A stretch of 60,760 nucleotides of DNA from Clostridia bacterium (lineage in GTDB: Bacteria > Bacillota > Clostridia > Christensenellales > CAG-138), in contig JAFYHI010000032.1 in assembly GCA_017539215.1 (NCBI GenBank), forward strand, positions 1-60,760, written 5' to 3'. Of this stretch, positions 1-7,139 are shown in pieces. Numbering within the stretch: the stretch's first letter is position 1; each line of letters opens with the position of its first letter. Under the pieces are notes generated by a model. It had not been told where the DNA came from. It saw only the letters and a list, made by a program, of their open reading frames with translations, and made no database searches. Both the position numbers and the translations under genes were made by a program.

Positions 1-98
1 GTGACGAGTACGACGAATGGCGTTACCGGTATGCGCTTCACGGGAAGCGCTTTCACAGGATGAGCACGGCCATTGACATTGACCTTCCGGTCGACTGA
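1..98 (+). CDS. C-terminal end of an unidentified protein (partial)
   Basis: The third forward frame is open from the window edge to a TGA at 96-98 and gives a 31-residue tail beginning DEYDEWRYRYALHGKRF and ending DLPVD. The other two forward frames are stopped within the first 63 bases, and a terminator-type hairpin follows at 122-156, which suits the end of a real gene. The tail is charged and aromatic, with no motif that identifies a family. The upstream part lies outside the window, so no function can be given. Confidence 0.45.
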   Translation, partial: DEYDEWRYRYALHGKRFHRMSTAIDIDLPVD

Positions 99-121
99 TA
101 TTCGGTTTTCAAGGTACGAAA

Positions 122-156
122 AAAGCCCCCAACTGCTCGCAGCAGCCGGGGGCTTT
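122..156. terminator. Bidirectional terminator
   Basis: AAAGCCCCC (122-130) pairs with GGGGGCTTT (148-156), and CTGCT/AGCAG pairs inside it. The long U-run follows the stem on the minus strand (six T after GGGGGC), so it is stronger for leftward transcription coming from guaA. It also closes the partial plus-strand gene. Confidence 0.7.
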
Positions 157-310
157 CAATACGTTTGCCGGGAGGGGAAAAACCTTCCCGTAAGCCTTTT
201 GCCGGACCGAAAAACGGTCCTACAAGCACAGGCGACATCAATATGCAATCAAATCGGGTTTTGGCCTATAAAAAACCCAGTGTTTACAAGGCTTTTTTAA
301 GGCCGTGTCA
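157..310. other. Spacer with two small A-loop hairpins
   Basis: No gene is supported here. Two short hairpins stand 14 bases apart. GGGAGGG at 170-176 pairs with CCTTCCC at 183-189 (one G-U on the plus strand), and GGACCG at 204-209 pairs perfectly with CGGTCC at 215-220 around AAAAA. They could be part of a 3' untranslated region or a small RNA between guaA and the terminator at 122-156. Nothing decides between these. Confidence 0.3.
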
Positions 311-1834
311 TCACTCCCACTCTATCGTTCCCGGGGGCTTATCGGTGATATCGTAAACTACGCGGTTGACGTGGGGAACTTCGGCGATGATTCGGTTGGA
401 GATCTTGCGCAGCAGCTTATGGGGTATCTCTGCAAACTCGACGGTCATTGCGTCGGTGGAGACCACGGCGCGGACGCCGATGGCGTAATCGTAGGTGCGG
501 CTGTCGCCCATCACGCCGACGGAGCGCATGCCGGTGAATACGGTGAAGTACTGCCAGATATCGCGGTCCATACCGGCCTTTTTGATCTCGTCGCGGAGTA
601 TCCAATCGGATTCGCGCAGGATCGCGAGCTTTTCCTCGGTGATCTCTCCAAGCACGCGGATGCCCAGGCCGGGGCCGGGGAAGGGTTGACGCCAGACGAG
701 CTCCTTGGGCATCCCGAGCGCCTCTCCTATGGCGCGGACCTCATCCTTGAAGAAGGGGCGCAGGGGCTCTAAAAGCTCAAAGCCGAACTTTTCGGGCAGT
801 CCGCCCACGTTGTGGTGGCTCTTTATCACAGAGGCTCCGCCGGAACCGGATTCGATCACGTCGGGGTAGATGGTGCCCTGCAGCAAAAGCTCGGCGCCGC
901 CTATCTTTTTTGCCTCGCGCTCGAAAACGCGAACGAAGCTTTCGCCGATTATTTTGCGCTTTTGTTCGGGCTCGGCAACGCCCGCGAGCTGCGAAAGGAA
1001 GTACTCCTTCGCGTCGACCTCTATCACGTTAAGGCCCATGTTCTCGCGGTAGAAGTGCATCACTTCCTCCGCCTCGTTTTTGCGGAGCAGGCCGTGGTCT
1101 ACGAATATGCAGGTGAGGCGGTCGCCGACGGCGCGTGAAACGAGCGCGGCGGCAACGGAGGAATCGACGCCTCCGGACAGCCCGGCCACCACGCGGCGCG
1201 AGCCTACGCGCCGGCGTATGTCGTCTATTATGCCGTCTATCAGCCCCTCGGGGCTCCAGCCGCCCTTGCAGCCGCAGACGACGTGGGTGAAATTATAAAA
1301 GAAGCGCGCGCAGTATTCGGTATGCGCCACCTCGGGGTGAAACTGCACGGCGTACAGGCGCCGCGCGGCGTTCTCCATCCCCGCGATAGGGCAATCCGCC
1401 GTGCTCGATATCGCGCGGAAGCCCTCCGGCATGCGGGTGACCATATCGTTATGGCTCATCCAAACGGTGGAGTCGGGCATGTCCTCAAACAGGGGAGAGC
1501 TCTCGAAATGCGCCCTGACGCCCGCGTATTCCCTGACGGGAGCCTTTTCCACCATGCCGCCGAGCATGTGCGTCATAAGCTGCATGCCGTAGCAGATGCC
1601 CAGCACGGGCACGTCCAGCTCAAACACACCTTCAAGGCACCTGCGTCCGTCCTCGGCGTAAACGCTGTCCGGGCTGCCGGAGAGTATCACGCCCGAAAGC
1701 CCGTCTCCCTTTATGCGCTCTATGGAGCTCATCGGCGGGAGCAGCTCCGAGTACACGCCCTGCTCGCGCACTCTGCGCGCAATAAGGCGGTTGTACTGAG
1801 CGCCGAAATCCAGTATCACTATCCTTTCCATCAT
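311..1834 (-). CDS. guaA: GMP synthase (glutamine-hydrolysing)
   Basis: This enzyme converts XMP to GMP in the cytoplasm using ATP and glutamine, the last step of guanine nucleotide synthesis. The 507 residues match the usual length. The N-terminal class I glutamine amidotransferase domain has the nucleophile motif GICYGMQLM and the FHPE histidine-glutamate pair. The ATP-pyrophosphatase domain has the P-loop GLSGGVDSS. The C-terminal dimerisation domain has GPGLGIRVLG and ends KPPGTIEWE. The start at 1834 has AAAGGA four bases upstream; a second ATG follows directly. It is expressed leftwards from its own promoter, downstream of an MFS gene. Together with xpt (3345-3947) it gives a xanthine to XMP to GMP salvage route. 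Confidence 0.97.
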   Translation of the reverse strand: MMERIVILDFGAQYNRLIARRVREQGVYSELLPPMSSIERIKGDGLSGVILSGSPDSVYAEDGRRCLEGVFELDVPVLGICYGMQLMTHMLGGMVEKAPVREYAGVRAHFESSPLFEDMPDSTVWMSHNDMVTRMPEGFRAISSTADCPIAGMENAARRLYAVQFHPEVAHTEYCARFFYNFTHVVCGCKGGWSPEGLIDGIIDDIRRRVGSRRVVAGLSGGVDSSVAAALVSRAVGDRLTCIFVDHGLLRKNEAEEVMHFYRENMGLNVIEVDAKEYFLSQLAGVAEPEQKRKIIGESFVRVFEREAKKIGGAELLLQGTIYPDVIESGSGGASVIKSHHNVGGLPEKFGFELLEPLRPFFKDEVRAIGEALGMPKELVWRQPFPGPGLGIRVLGEITEEKLAILRESDWILRDEIKKAGMDRDIWQYFTVFTGMRSVGVMGDSRTYDYAIGVRAVVSTDAMTVEFAEIPHKLLRKISNRIIAEVPHVNRVVYDITDKPPGTIEWE

Positions 1835-1872
1835 GCCGTCCTTTCATGGGAACGGGGGAGACCCCCGAAAAC

Positions 1873-1910
1873 TATGGAGCTATTTTACTCCATACCGCGG
1901 CGCAAATCAA
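1873..1910 (-). promoter_or_regulatory. guaA promoter with an inverted repeat around the -10 box
   Basis: On the minus strand -35 TTGATT (1905-1910) and -10 TAAAAT (1882-1887) are 17 bases apart. A perfect 7-bp inverted repeat, TATGGAG (1873-1879) and CTCCATA (1888-1894), brackets the -10 box. It could be an operator; its protein is unknown. Confidence 0.6.
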
Positions 1911-1923
1911 GAAAAAATATAAG

Positions 1924-3207
1924 TTATATCTCCCTGACTCGCCTGTTGAACAACAGCGACAGCGCCGCCGCCGTAAAGCCCGCCGTGCATACTGCCAGCA
2001 GCACTGTGCTGCCGAAATACTGCAGTATCGCGCCCGCAAGCACGGAGGATATGGGTATCAGCCCCTGCGAGGCTATGCTGATTATGCTTGAGACCTTGCT
2101 CAGCTTGTCCTTATCAACTATGCGCATCACGGCGGTATTGAGCGGTATGTTTATGAGCGAGAGTATAACTCCCAGCACGAGCGAACCGGCGCACATGAAC
2201 ACCAGAAATATGTTCAGCCCGCCGCCGCGGTCCACGGCAAGATAATATATCAAAGCCGCAGCCGCCATCACGGCCGCCATCAGGCATATCCTCAGCGAGG
2301 TTTTGAAGCCCACCTTGTCGCGCGCGGGGCGGGTACTGAGCACCGCTGCGCCCGCAAGCGAGCTTATTCCGAGCAGCACCTCAAACACCGATACCCACAG
2401 CTCCGGAGTAAGGAACCCGTCAAACAGGTACGAGGGCGCGGAGGCTATGTCCGTCTTTACGAAATAGGGCAGGAAATTGCTCATGACCGGGGACATGAAA
2501 AAGTTTATGAACAGCATTGCGCCGAGCATCGCAAGCAGAGCCTTTTGCGCCCTGAGATAGCGCAGGCCCTCGCCCATATCGGCGATTGCCAGCCTGACGG
2601 TCAGCTTTTCGGCGGGGAGCGCGGCATCATAGCGTATGAACATCTCCGAAACGCCGGAGGCTACATAGCTCAGCCCGACTAAAAGGAACAGCGTCCGTAT
2701 GTCGAGCGCGGCGTACAGCACGCCCGCAAGCACCACGCCGAATATGCTTTGCAGGGAGTTTTTGATGGAGTTGTATGAGTTTGCCTGCTGAAGCATTTCT
2801 TCGGCCACGATATGAGGCGTCAGAGCGCCGGCTGCGGGGGAGAATATGCCGCTTATCGCGCTGCCCGCTATGCCAACGGCAAAGAGAATGGCAAGGTGCG
2901 CCCCGCTTTCGTTGAACAGCAGCATCAGCAGCGCGGCAAGCAGGATGAGCCCGCCCTTTATATAGTCGCAGATGAACATGATGCGCGCCTTGTTGAACCT
3001 GTCGCCAAGCACGCCGCCTATGGGGGTAAGCACAAGCATGACCGCGCCGCACAGGGCAAGGTACAGCCCCTGCAGAAAAGCGTTGTTGCCGCTGACGTCA
3101 AGTATGTAAAAGCTCACCGCAAAGCTGTAAAGCAGCGCGCCAAGCTCCGACACCAGTGCGCCGAAGAACACCAGCCGATAGTTTCTGACTGAAAAAACGT
3201 TTCTCAT
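1924..3207 (-). CDS. Major facilitator superfamily transporter
   Basis: A 427-residue integral membrane protein with about twelve hydrophobic helices, of the MFS_3/EntS-like export type. The loop after helix 2 holds motif A (GGVLGDRFNKAR), which supports proton-coupled transport. The substrate cannot be told from the sequence; relatives export siderophores, macrolides or other small molecules. The start at 3207 has AAAGGA about nine bases upstream. It has its own promoter and sits between xpt and guaA on the same strand, but each gene has separate signals, so a shared pathway with purine salvage is not shown. Confidence 0.85.
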   Translation of the reverse strand: MRNVFSVRNYRLVFFGALVSELGALLYSFAVSFYILDVSGNNAFLQGLYLALCGAVMLVLTPIGGVLGDRFNKARIMFICDYIKGGLILLAALLMLLFNESGAHLAILFAVGIAGSAISGIFSPAAGALTPHIVAEEMLQQANSYNSIKNSLQSIFGVVLAGVLYAALDIRTLFLLVGLSYVASGVSEMFIRYDAALPAEKLTVRLAIADMGEGLRYLRAQKALLAMLGAMLFINFFMSPVMSNFLPYFVKTDIASAPSYLFDGFLTPELWVSVFEVLLGISSLAGAAVLSTRPARDKVGFKTSLRICLMAAVMAAAALIYYLAVDRGGGLNIFLVFMCAGSLVLGVILSLINIPLNTAVMRIVDKDKLSKVSSIISIASQGLIPISSVLAGAILQYFGSTVLLAVCTAGFTAAALSLLFNRRVREI

Positions 3208-3237
3208 TGGGTAAAGTCCTTTCGTTTCGGTAACGAC

Positions 3238-3266
3238 AGGATACTATGCGCTGCGCGGTTGCACAA
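3238..3266 (-). promoter_or_regulatory. Promoter of the MFS gene
   Basis: Minus-strand -35 TTGTGC (3261-3266) and -10 TATCCT (3238-3243) are spaced by 17 bases, about 30 bases before the start codon. Confidence 0.45.
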
Positions 3267-3308
3267 GCAAGTCTGCTTTGCGCCCCTGCAACCTTGGGTT
3301 TCGCGGCA

Positions 3309-3338
3309 TAAAAAAGCCGCGCCTGCTGTCGGCGCGGC
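3309..3338 (-). terminator. Terminator after xpt
   Basis: GCCGCGCC (3316-3323) pairs with GGCGCGGC (3331-3338) around a 7-base loop. On the minus strand the stem is followed by TTTTTT, just downstream of the xpt stop codon. Confidence 0.85.
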
Positions 3339-3344
3339 AATGGT

Positions 3345-3947
3345 TTACGGCTCCTGTTCGCAGATCGGCCCGTCCTCTTTGCGGAACACTATGTTGCCCG
3401 GCTCCGCATGCTCCACTATCGCAAGGGAGTAAACGTCTATGCCTCTGGCGCGCAGCCTGTCGCCGCCACCCTGAAAGCCCTTTTCAATGGCTATGCCTAT
3501 GCCGACGAGCTTTGCTCCGACCTGCTCCACTATTTCGACCAGGCCGCGCACGGCCTCGCCGTTTGCCATGAAGTCGTCCACTATCAGCACCTTGTCGTCG
3601 GGGCTCAGCCACTCGGCGGAAACTATCAGCGTGACCTTTTTCTTGTAGGTATAAGAGAATATCTCGGACTTTACAAGGCCGCCCTCTATGTTATCGGACT
3701 TGGCCTTTTTTGCAAAGAGCAGGGGCACGCCCAGCTCGTCCGCGGTGATGGTGGCAAGGGGTATGCCGCTTGCCTCCACGGTCATGACCTTTGTTATCTC
3801 GCGGCCGGCAAAATGCGCGGCGATGTCGCGCGCAATGCTGCGCATAAGGCCCACGTCCACGCGGTGGTTCATAAACCCGTCAACCTTTATGATATCGCCG
3901 GGCAGCACGCGGCCTTCGGCGACTATCCTTTTCTGAAGCTCGTTCAA
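3345..3947 (-). CDS. xpt: Xanthine phosphoribosyltransferase
   Basis: Transfers ribose-5-phosphate from PRPP to xanthine to make XMP, feeding GuaA. The type I phosphoribosyltransferase fold shows in VEASGIPLATI near the middle and the PRPP loop VLIVDDFMANGEA. KVDGFMNHRVD near the N-terminus and GIAIEKGFQGG near the C-terminus are typical of Xpt. The frame is open to 3998, but the start chosen is TTG at 3947: AAAGGGGG lies five bases upstream, and the product then begins LNELQKRI as in homologues, giving the normal length of 200 residues. It lies 76 bases after the PRTase gene and is probably co-transcribed with it. No purine riboswitch was found ahead of it. Confidence 0.93.
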   Translation of the reverse strand: MNELQKRIVAEGRVLPGDIIKVDGFMNHRVDVGLMRSIARDIAAHFAGREITKVMTVEASGIPLATITADELGVPLLFAKKAKSDNIEGGLVKSEIFSYTYKKKVTLIVSAEWLSPDDKVLIVDDFMANGEAVRGLVEIVEQVGAKLVGIGIAIEKGFQGGGDRLRARGIDVYSLAIVEHAEPGNIVFRKEDGPICEQEP

Positions 3948-4023
3948 AGCTGTCCCCCTTTCAAAACAAACAAACTGCGAAGACCCGCGCATGCACACGG
4001 GTCCCCTTTTTGCGGCAAAGCCG

Positions 4024-4665
4024 TTATATCTTTGTATAGCCTGCGGCGTTTACCAGACCGTCCAGCTTGCGCCCGCGCTTGCAGTACGGGCATTCGGAGG
4101 ACTGGTAGGAATGGTAATCGGGCACGTCGTCGGGCGAGAACAGCTTGTGTATGGGTACGCCCGCCATGTCGTCGACGGCCGAGAACAGCGCGGCGACGCC
4201 CACCAGATGCCCGCCGTAATAGGCGATGCACTCAAGCGCCCTTTCAAGGCTCCTGCCGGTGGAAACGGTGGAGATAAGCACCAGCACCGACTTGTTTGCG
4301 ACCAGGTTCTGCACGTCGCCCGAGAAAACGAGCTGACCGGAGGAGTTAGACTCCGGCGTGATAACGTAAATGCGGTGGCGTTCGTTCACCCCGCGAGAGC
4401 CCGGCTCCGTTAAAATGTCCGCCACATAAGAGCCTATGACCTGCGTGTATTCAAGGCAGATGATGGTGTCGACGGGCTTGGAATGCGAATAGAACTTTGC
4501 AAGCTCGCGCGCGCAGAGCTTTGCCATATGGCAGTTGGTGCGCATATCGGTAAAGCCCATATAGTGGTCGATATGCGAATGGCTCGTTGCAAAATGCCCT
4601 ATCGAAACGCTGAGCTTTATGTTCTTGTTGCTTTTACAGCTGACTTCCCAGGTATTGGAATTCAT
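4024..4665 (-). CDS. Orotate phosphoribosyltransferase-like protein
   Basis: A 213-residue cytoplasmic protein with a type I PRTase core. The PRPP-binding segment VLVLISTVSTGRSLE occupies roughly residues 125-140 and replaces the usual DD(x)xxTG with a serine/threonine version. VDTIICLEYTQVIG precedes it. The C-terminus carries CPYC followed by KRGRKLDGLVNAAGYTKI. Homologues next to xpt are usually annotated as orotate PRTase-like, but the loss of the acidic pair in the PRPP loop makes true PRTase activity uncertain. The start at 4665 has AAGGAGG seven bases upstream. A strong promoter precedes it, so it probably heads the transcript that includes xpt. Confidence 0.75.
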   Translation of the reverse strand: MNSNTWEVSCKSNKNIKLSVSIGHFATSHSHIDHYMGFTDMRTNCHMAKLCARELAKFYSHSKPVDTIICLEYTQVIGSYVADILTEPGSRGVNERHRIYVITPESNSSGQLVFSGDVQNLVANKSVLVLISTVSTGRSLERALECIAYYGGHLVGVAALFSAVDDMAGVPIHKLFSPDDVPDYHSYQSSECPYCKRGRKLDGLVNAAGYTKI

Positions 4666-4693
4666 TGTGCCGCCTCCTTCGCTTGATTAAATA

Positions 4694-4722
4694 ATTATAT
4701 CACAATCGAAAAGGGTGTGCAA
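4694..4722 (-). promoter_or_regulatory. Promoter of the PRTase-xpt unit
   Basis: Minus-strand -35 TTGCAC (4717-4722) and -10 TATAAT (4694-4699) with a 17-base spacer, 28 bases before the start codon. Confidence 0.7.
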
Positions 4723-4788
4723 TATAAAAAAGTGGGCAAAAGGAAACGCCGAACGCGGCTTTAATTGTCCGAGGCTTTAAAAAACATA

Positions 4789-4815
4789 TTGGATTTTTGA
4801 AAAAAGATTTATAAT
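4789..4815 (+). promoter_or_regulatory. Possible promoter of the first ECF sigma operon
   Basis: TATAAT at 4810-4815 with TTGGAT at 4789-4794; the 15-base spacer is short. No ECF-type GGAAC promoter was seen here, unlike the second sigma operon. Confidence 0.35.
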
Positions 4816-4868
4816 CATGTTAGGTTCAGCCCTTTTTAAGTGATTTATATGTGAGGAGGTGATATCGT

Positions 4869-5372
4869 TTGCCCGTGAACGATATGGAAGGGGGCACGCG
4901 TGCGCCGGAGCGCGAGCTTGAGGCCGCAATGCGCGAATACTCCGATATGGTCTATCGGATCGCATTGACGCGCCTTAAAAACGTGCAGGACGCGGAGGAC
5001 GCGCATCAGGAGACCTTCCTCACTTTTTACCGCAAAAACAAGCGTTTTTCGGATGAGGAGCACAAAAAGGCATGGCTCATCCGCGTAACGCTCAACTGCT
5101 GCGGGCGTGAGCTTGCAAAGCGGAAAAAGCACGCGGCACTTCCGCTTGAGGAGGCGGAGGCGGCGGTGGAGCAGCGGTTTGAAAGCCCCGCGCTTACGGC
5201 TGTCATGGGGCTTGACGAGAAGCTGCGCACGGTAACGGCGCTGTATTATTTCGAGGGGCTTTCCGCAAGGGAGATCGCTTCCGCACTGCGAATAAGCGAG
5301 GGGGCGGTTTTTATGCGGCTTTCCCGCGCAAGGGCGAAATTGAGAGAGGAGCTGAACGAGGAATGGATATAG
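4869..5372 (+). CDS. ECF-type RNA polymerase sigma factor
   Basis: A 167-residue sigma-70 family protein of the extracytoplasmic-function class. Region 2 spans about residues 18-80 (YSDMVYRIALTRLKN, DAEDAHQETFLTFY). Region 4 spans about 110-160, with the helix-turn-helix LSAREIASALRISEGAVFMRLSRAR written here only by its ends: LSAREIASAL and ISEGAVFMRL. The start is TTG at 4869, eight bases after GGAGG; an in-frame ATG at 4881 is possible. The gene overlaps the anti-sigma-like gene by 10 bases, so the two are translationally coupled. The target genes are unknown. Confidence 0.9.
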   Translation: MPVNDMEGGTRAPERELEAAMREYSDMVYRIALTRLKNVQDAEDAHQETFLTFYRKNKRFSDEEHKKAWLIRVTLNCCGRELAKRKKHAALPLEEAEAAVEQRFESPALTAVMGLDEKLRTVTALYYFEGLSAREIASALRISEGAVFMRLSRARAKLREELNEEWI

Positions 5373-6415
5373 AGGAGATCAAAAAGGAACTGGCCCCGCG
5401 TGAGGGGCTTAGGGAGGAGGCGCTTGAGCGGGTGCTTGCAAAGGGCCGCGGGAATGCGCGCTTCCACTTTAGGGCGGCGCTTATCTGCGGCTTCGCGGCC
5501 ATTGCCGTCGTGGTGCTGGGCGCCGTGCTTATACCGAAGGGCGAAAAGCCCTCTGCCGAGGCGGAGAATACGCAACGGCCGGAGCCGACACTGAGCAGTA
5601 CCGAGAGCAGTGCCGATAGCACCGCTCAAAGCACGGCGCGGCGCACGCCCAAGCCGGAAATGGGCACCGATGTTTCGCTTGCCGAGTTTGCCGAAGGCAC
5701 GGATCTTTTTTCGCTCATAGATTCCGCCTCGGTGATAATAAAAGGGATTGTTGAAAGCACTGTCGAAAGCGAAACGCTCGATTTCGTCAGCTATGCGGAG
5801 TTTACCGTAACGGAATGCATTCGCGGCGATATCGGTCCCGGCGATACCGTTCCCGTGAGAGCCAACCTCGGAGAGAAGTTGCGTACCGGCAATGAGTATC
5901 TGCTTATGGTCAATCCCATGGCCTCCGTTTTCGAGGGGCGCGAGCTTTTCTATCAGATCGATTCGTATTTCAGCTCCGTCCACGATACGGAATTCAGCGT
6001 GCTAGAAGGCGCAAAGGGCGCGGGCTTTGAAGAGATCGTTGAAAAGGTAAGGGCATACGCCGCCGATAACGAATACTCCGGCAGCGACGTCGGGCGCGGC
6101 TTCTACTGCACTTCGGAGGATATAAAAGATATCGTGGATTATTCCGAGATCGTCGTCCGCGTAAGGGTAAATGAAACGTTCTATGACGGCACGCCGGACA
6201 GGACGAGCTACACCTGCGAGGCCTTGGAATGCCTTAAGGGAAACACCGCAAAGACGATCGACGTGGTCGCCCTGAAGCACGCAATGGAGCCCGGCGGCGA
6301 ATACCTGATGCTGCTTACGCGCTCGTGGGAAGAGCTTTACACCGTTTCAAGCCGAAACAGCGTTTTCCCGGCCGAAAGCCCGGAGGCCGTGCAGATCGCG
6401 GCAATGCTCGGGTAA
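5363..6415 (+). CDS. Membrane-anchored anti-sigma factor-like protein
   Basis: A 350-residue protein with a short cytoplasmic N-terminus (about 35 residues), one transmembrane helix at about residues 37-57 (ALICGFAAIAVVVLGAVLI) and a long outer domain preceded by a Ser/Thr/Pro-rich linker. The outer part holds two similar halves (SLIDSASVIIKGIVES and IVDYSEIVVRVRVNE), each followed by a sheet-rich block with ECIRG or ECLKG. No zinc-binding anti-sigma motif is visible in the N-terminus, so the role is inferred from topology and from the 10-base overlap with the sigma gene. It would hold the sigma factor at the membrane until an envelope signal arrives. Confidence 0.65.
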   Translation: MDIEEIKKELAPREGLREEALERVLAKGRGNARFHFRAALICGFAAIAVVVLGAVLIPKGEKPSAEAENTQRPEPTLSSTESSADSTAQSTARRTPKPEMGTDVSLAEFAEGTDLFSLIDSASVIIKGIVESTVESETLDFVSYAEFTVTECIRGDIGPGDTVPVRANLGEKLRTGNEYLLMVNPMASVFEGRELFYQIDSYFSSVHDTEFSVLEGAKGAGFEEIVEKVRAYAADNEYSGSDVGRGFYCTSEDIKDIVDYSEIVVRVRVNETFYDGTPDRTSYTCEALECLKGNTAKTIDVVALKHAMEPGGEYLMLLTRSWEELYTVSSRNSVFPAESPEAVQIAAMLG

Positions 6416-6435
6416 GGGTTTACACAAAATGCAAA

Positions 6436-6469
6436 GGAGCGCGCCCCATAAGCAGGGCGCGCTCCTTTT
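6436..6469. terminator. Bidirectional terminator
   Basis: An 11-bp perfect GC-rich stem (6436-6446 with 6455-6465) with an 8-base loop and TTTT after it; A-rich bases on the other side serve the converging gene at 6492. Confidence 0.85.
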
Positions 6470-6491
6470 ATCTGCGTTTTATCTGCGTCGA

Positions 6492-6983
6492 TCAGAGGGG
6501 AAGCTTGGATTTGATGAACTCGATAACGGCCTTTATCTTTTCGCCGATCTCGCCTTCAAGGCCGAACTTGTCCTTCAGGGCCTCGATTATCTTGTTAACG
6601 ATGTCGGGCAGGGCCAGCCCCTGGCTCTCCGCGCCGGAACGGACGGAGCCGACCACTTCGTTCACCTGCTCGCCCAGCTCGCCGTCAACGGGCAGCTTGC
6701 CCATTATGCTCTCAAAGAAAGCGCCTATGTCGGGCAGCTTGTCCTTAACGGTCTCAACAACGTCGCCCGCCTTGTCCTTAAGGTCCTCGACTATGTCGCC
6801 CGCCTTGTCCTTGGCCTCCTCGGCCTTGTCCTTGACGTCCCCGATCACGTCCTCGGCCTTGTCCTTAACTTCCTCAACGGCGTTCTCAGCGCCTTCCTTG
6901 GCCTCCTCGGCCGTCTCCTCGGCCTTGTCCTCGCCCTTCACGAAAAGGTTCTTGATCTTGTCGAAAATGGTCTCGTCTGCCAT
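6492..6983 (-). CDS. LEA/apolipoprotein-like amphipathic helical protein
   Basis: A 163-residue hydrophilic protein starting MADETIFDKIKNLF. Residues about 18-85 are a run of 11-residue-type repeats with K-D-K-A at regular spacing (DKAEDVIGDVKDKAEEAKD, then DKAGDIVEDLKDKAG). This predicts long amphipathic helices or coiled coil with E/D and K faces, as in late-embryogenesis-abundant proteins. The C-terminal half (FFESIMGKLPVDGELGEQ onward) is a separate, probably helical, module. The frame is open upstream to 7106, but the ATG at 6983 has AAGGAG eight bases before it. There is no signal peptide, so it acts in the cytoplasm or on a membrane surface. A stress-protective or scaffold role is only a guess. 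Confidence 0.75.
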   Translation of the reverse strand: MADETIFDKIKNLFVKGEDKAEETAEEAKEGAENAVEEVKDKAEDVIGDVKDKAEEAKDKAGDIVEDLKDKAGDVVETVKDKLPDIGAFFESIMGKLPVDGELGEQVNEVVGSVRSGAESQGLALPDIVNKIIEALKDKFGLEGEIGEKIKAVIEFIKSKLPL

Positions 6984-7139
6984 ATTGGTATCTCCTTCCG
7001 TAATTGCATTGTCGGGCGCTTCGCGCCCTTCTTCATATATTATATCACCCGCGTTCGCCGTTTGCAACAGCAAAAGCCCCGTGCAATTGTGTATTTTTGC
7101 GTACAATGAAGGGGATTTTGGCAGAAAAAGCCGCCCCCG

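Noticed and set aside
3948-4023. Purine riboswitch before xpt
   Set aside because: The 76-base gap has one 6-bp hairpin (3982-3987 with 3998-4003) but none of the conserved purine-riboswitch junction sequence.
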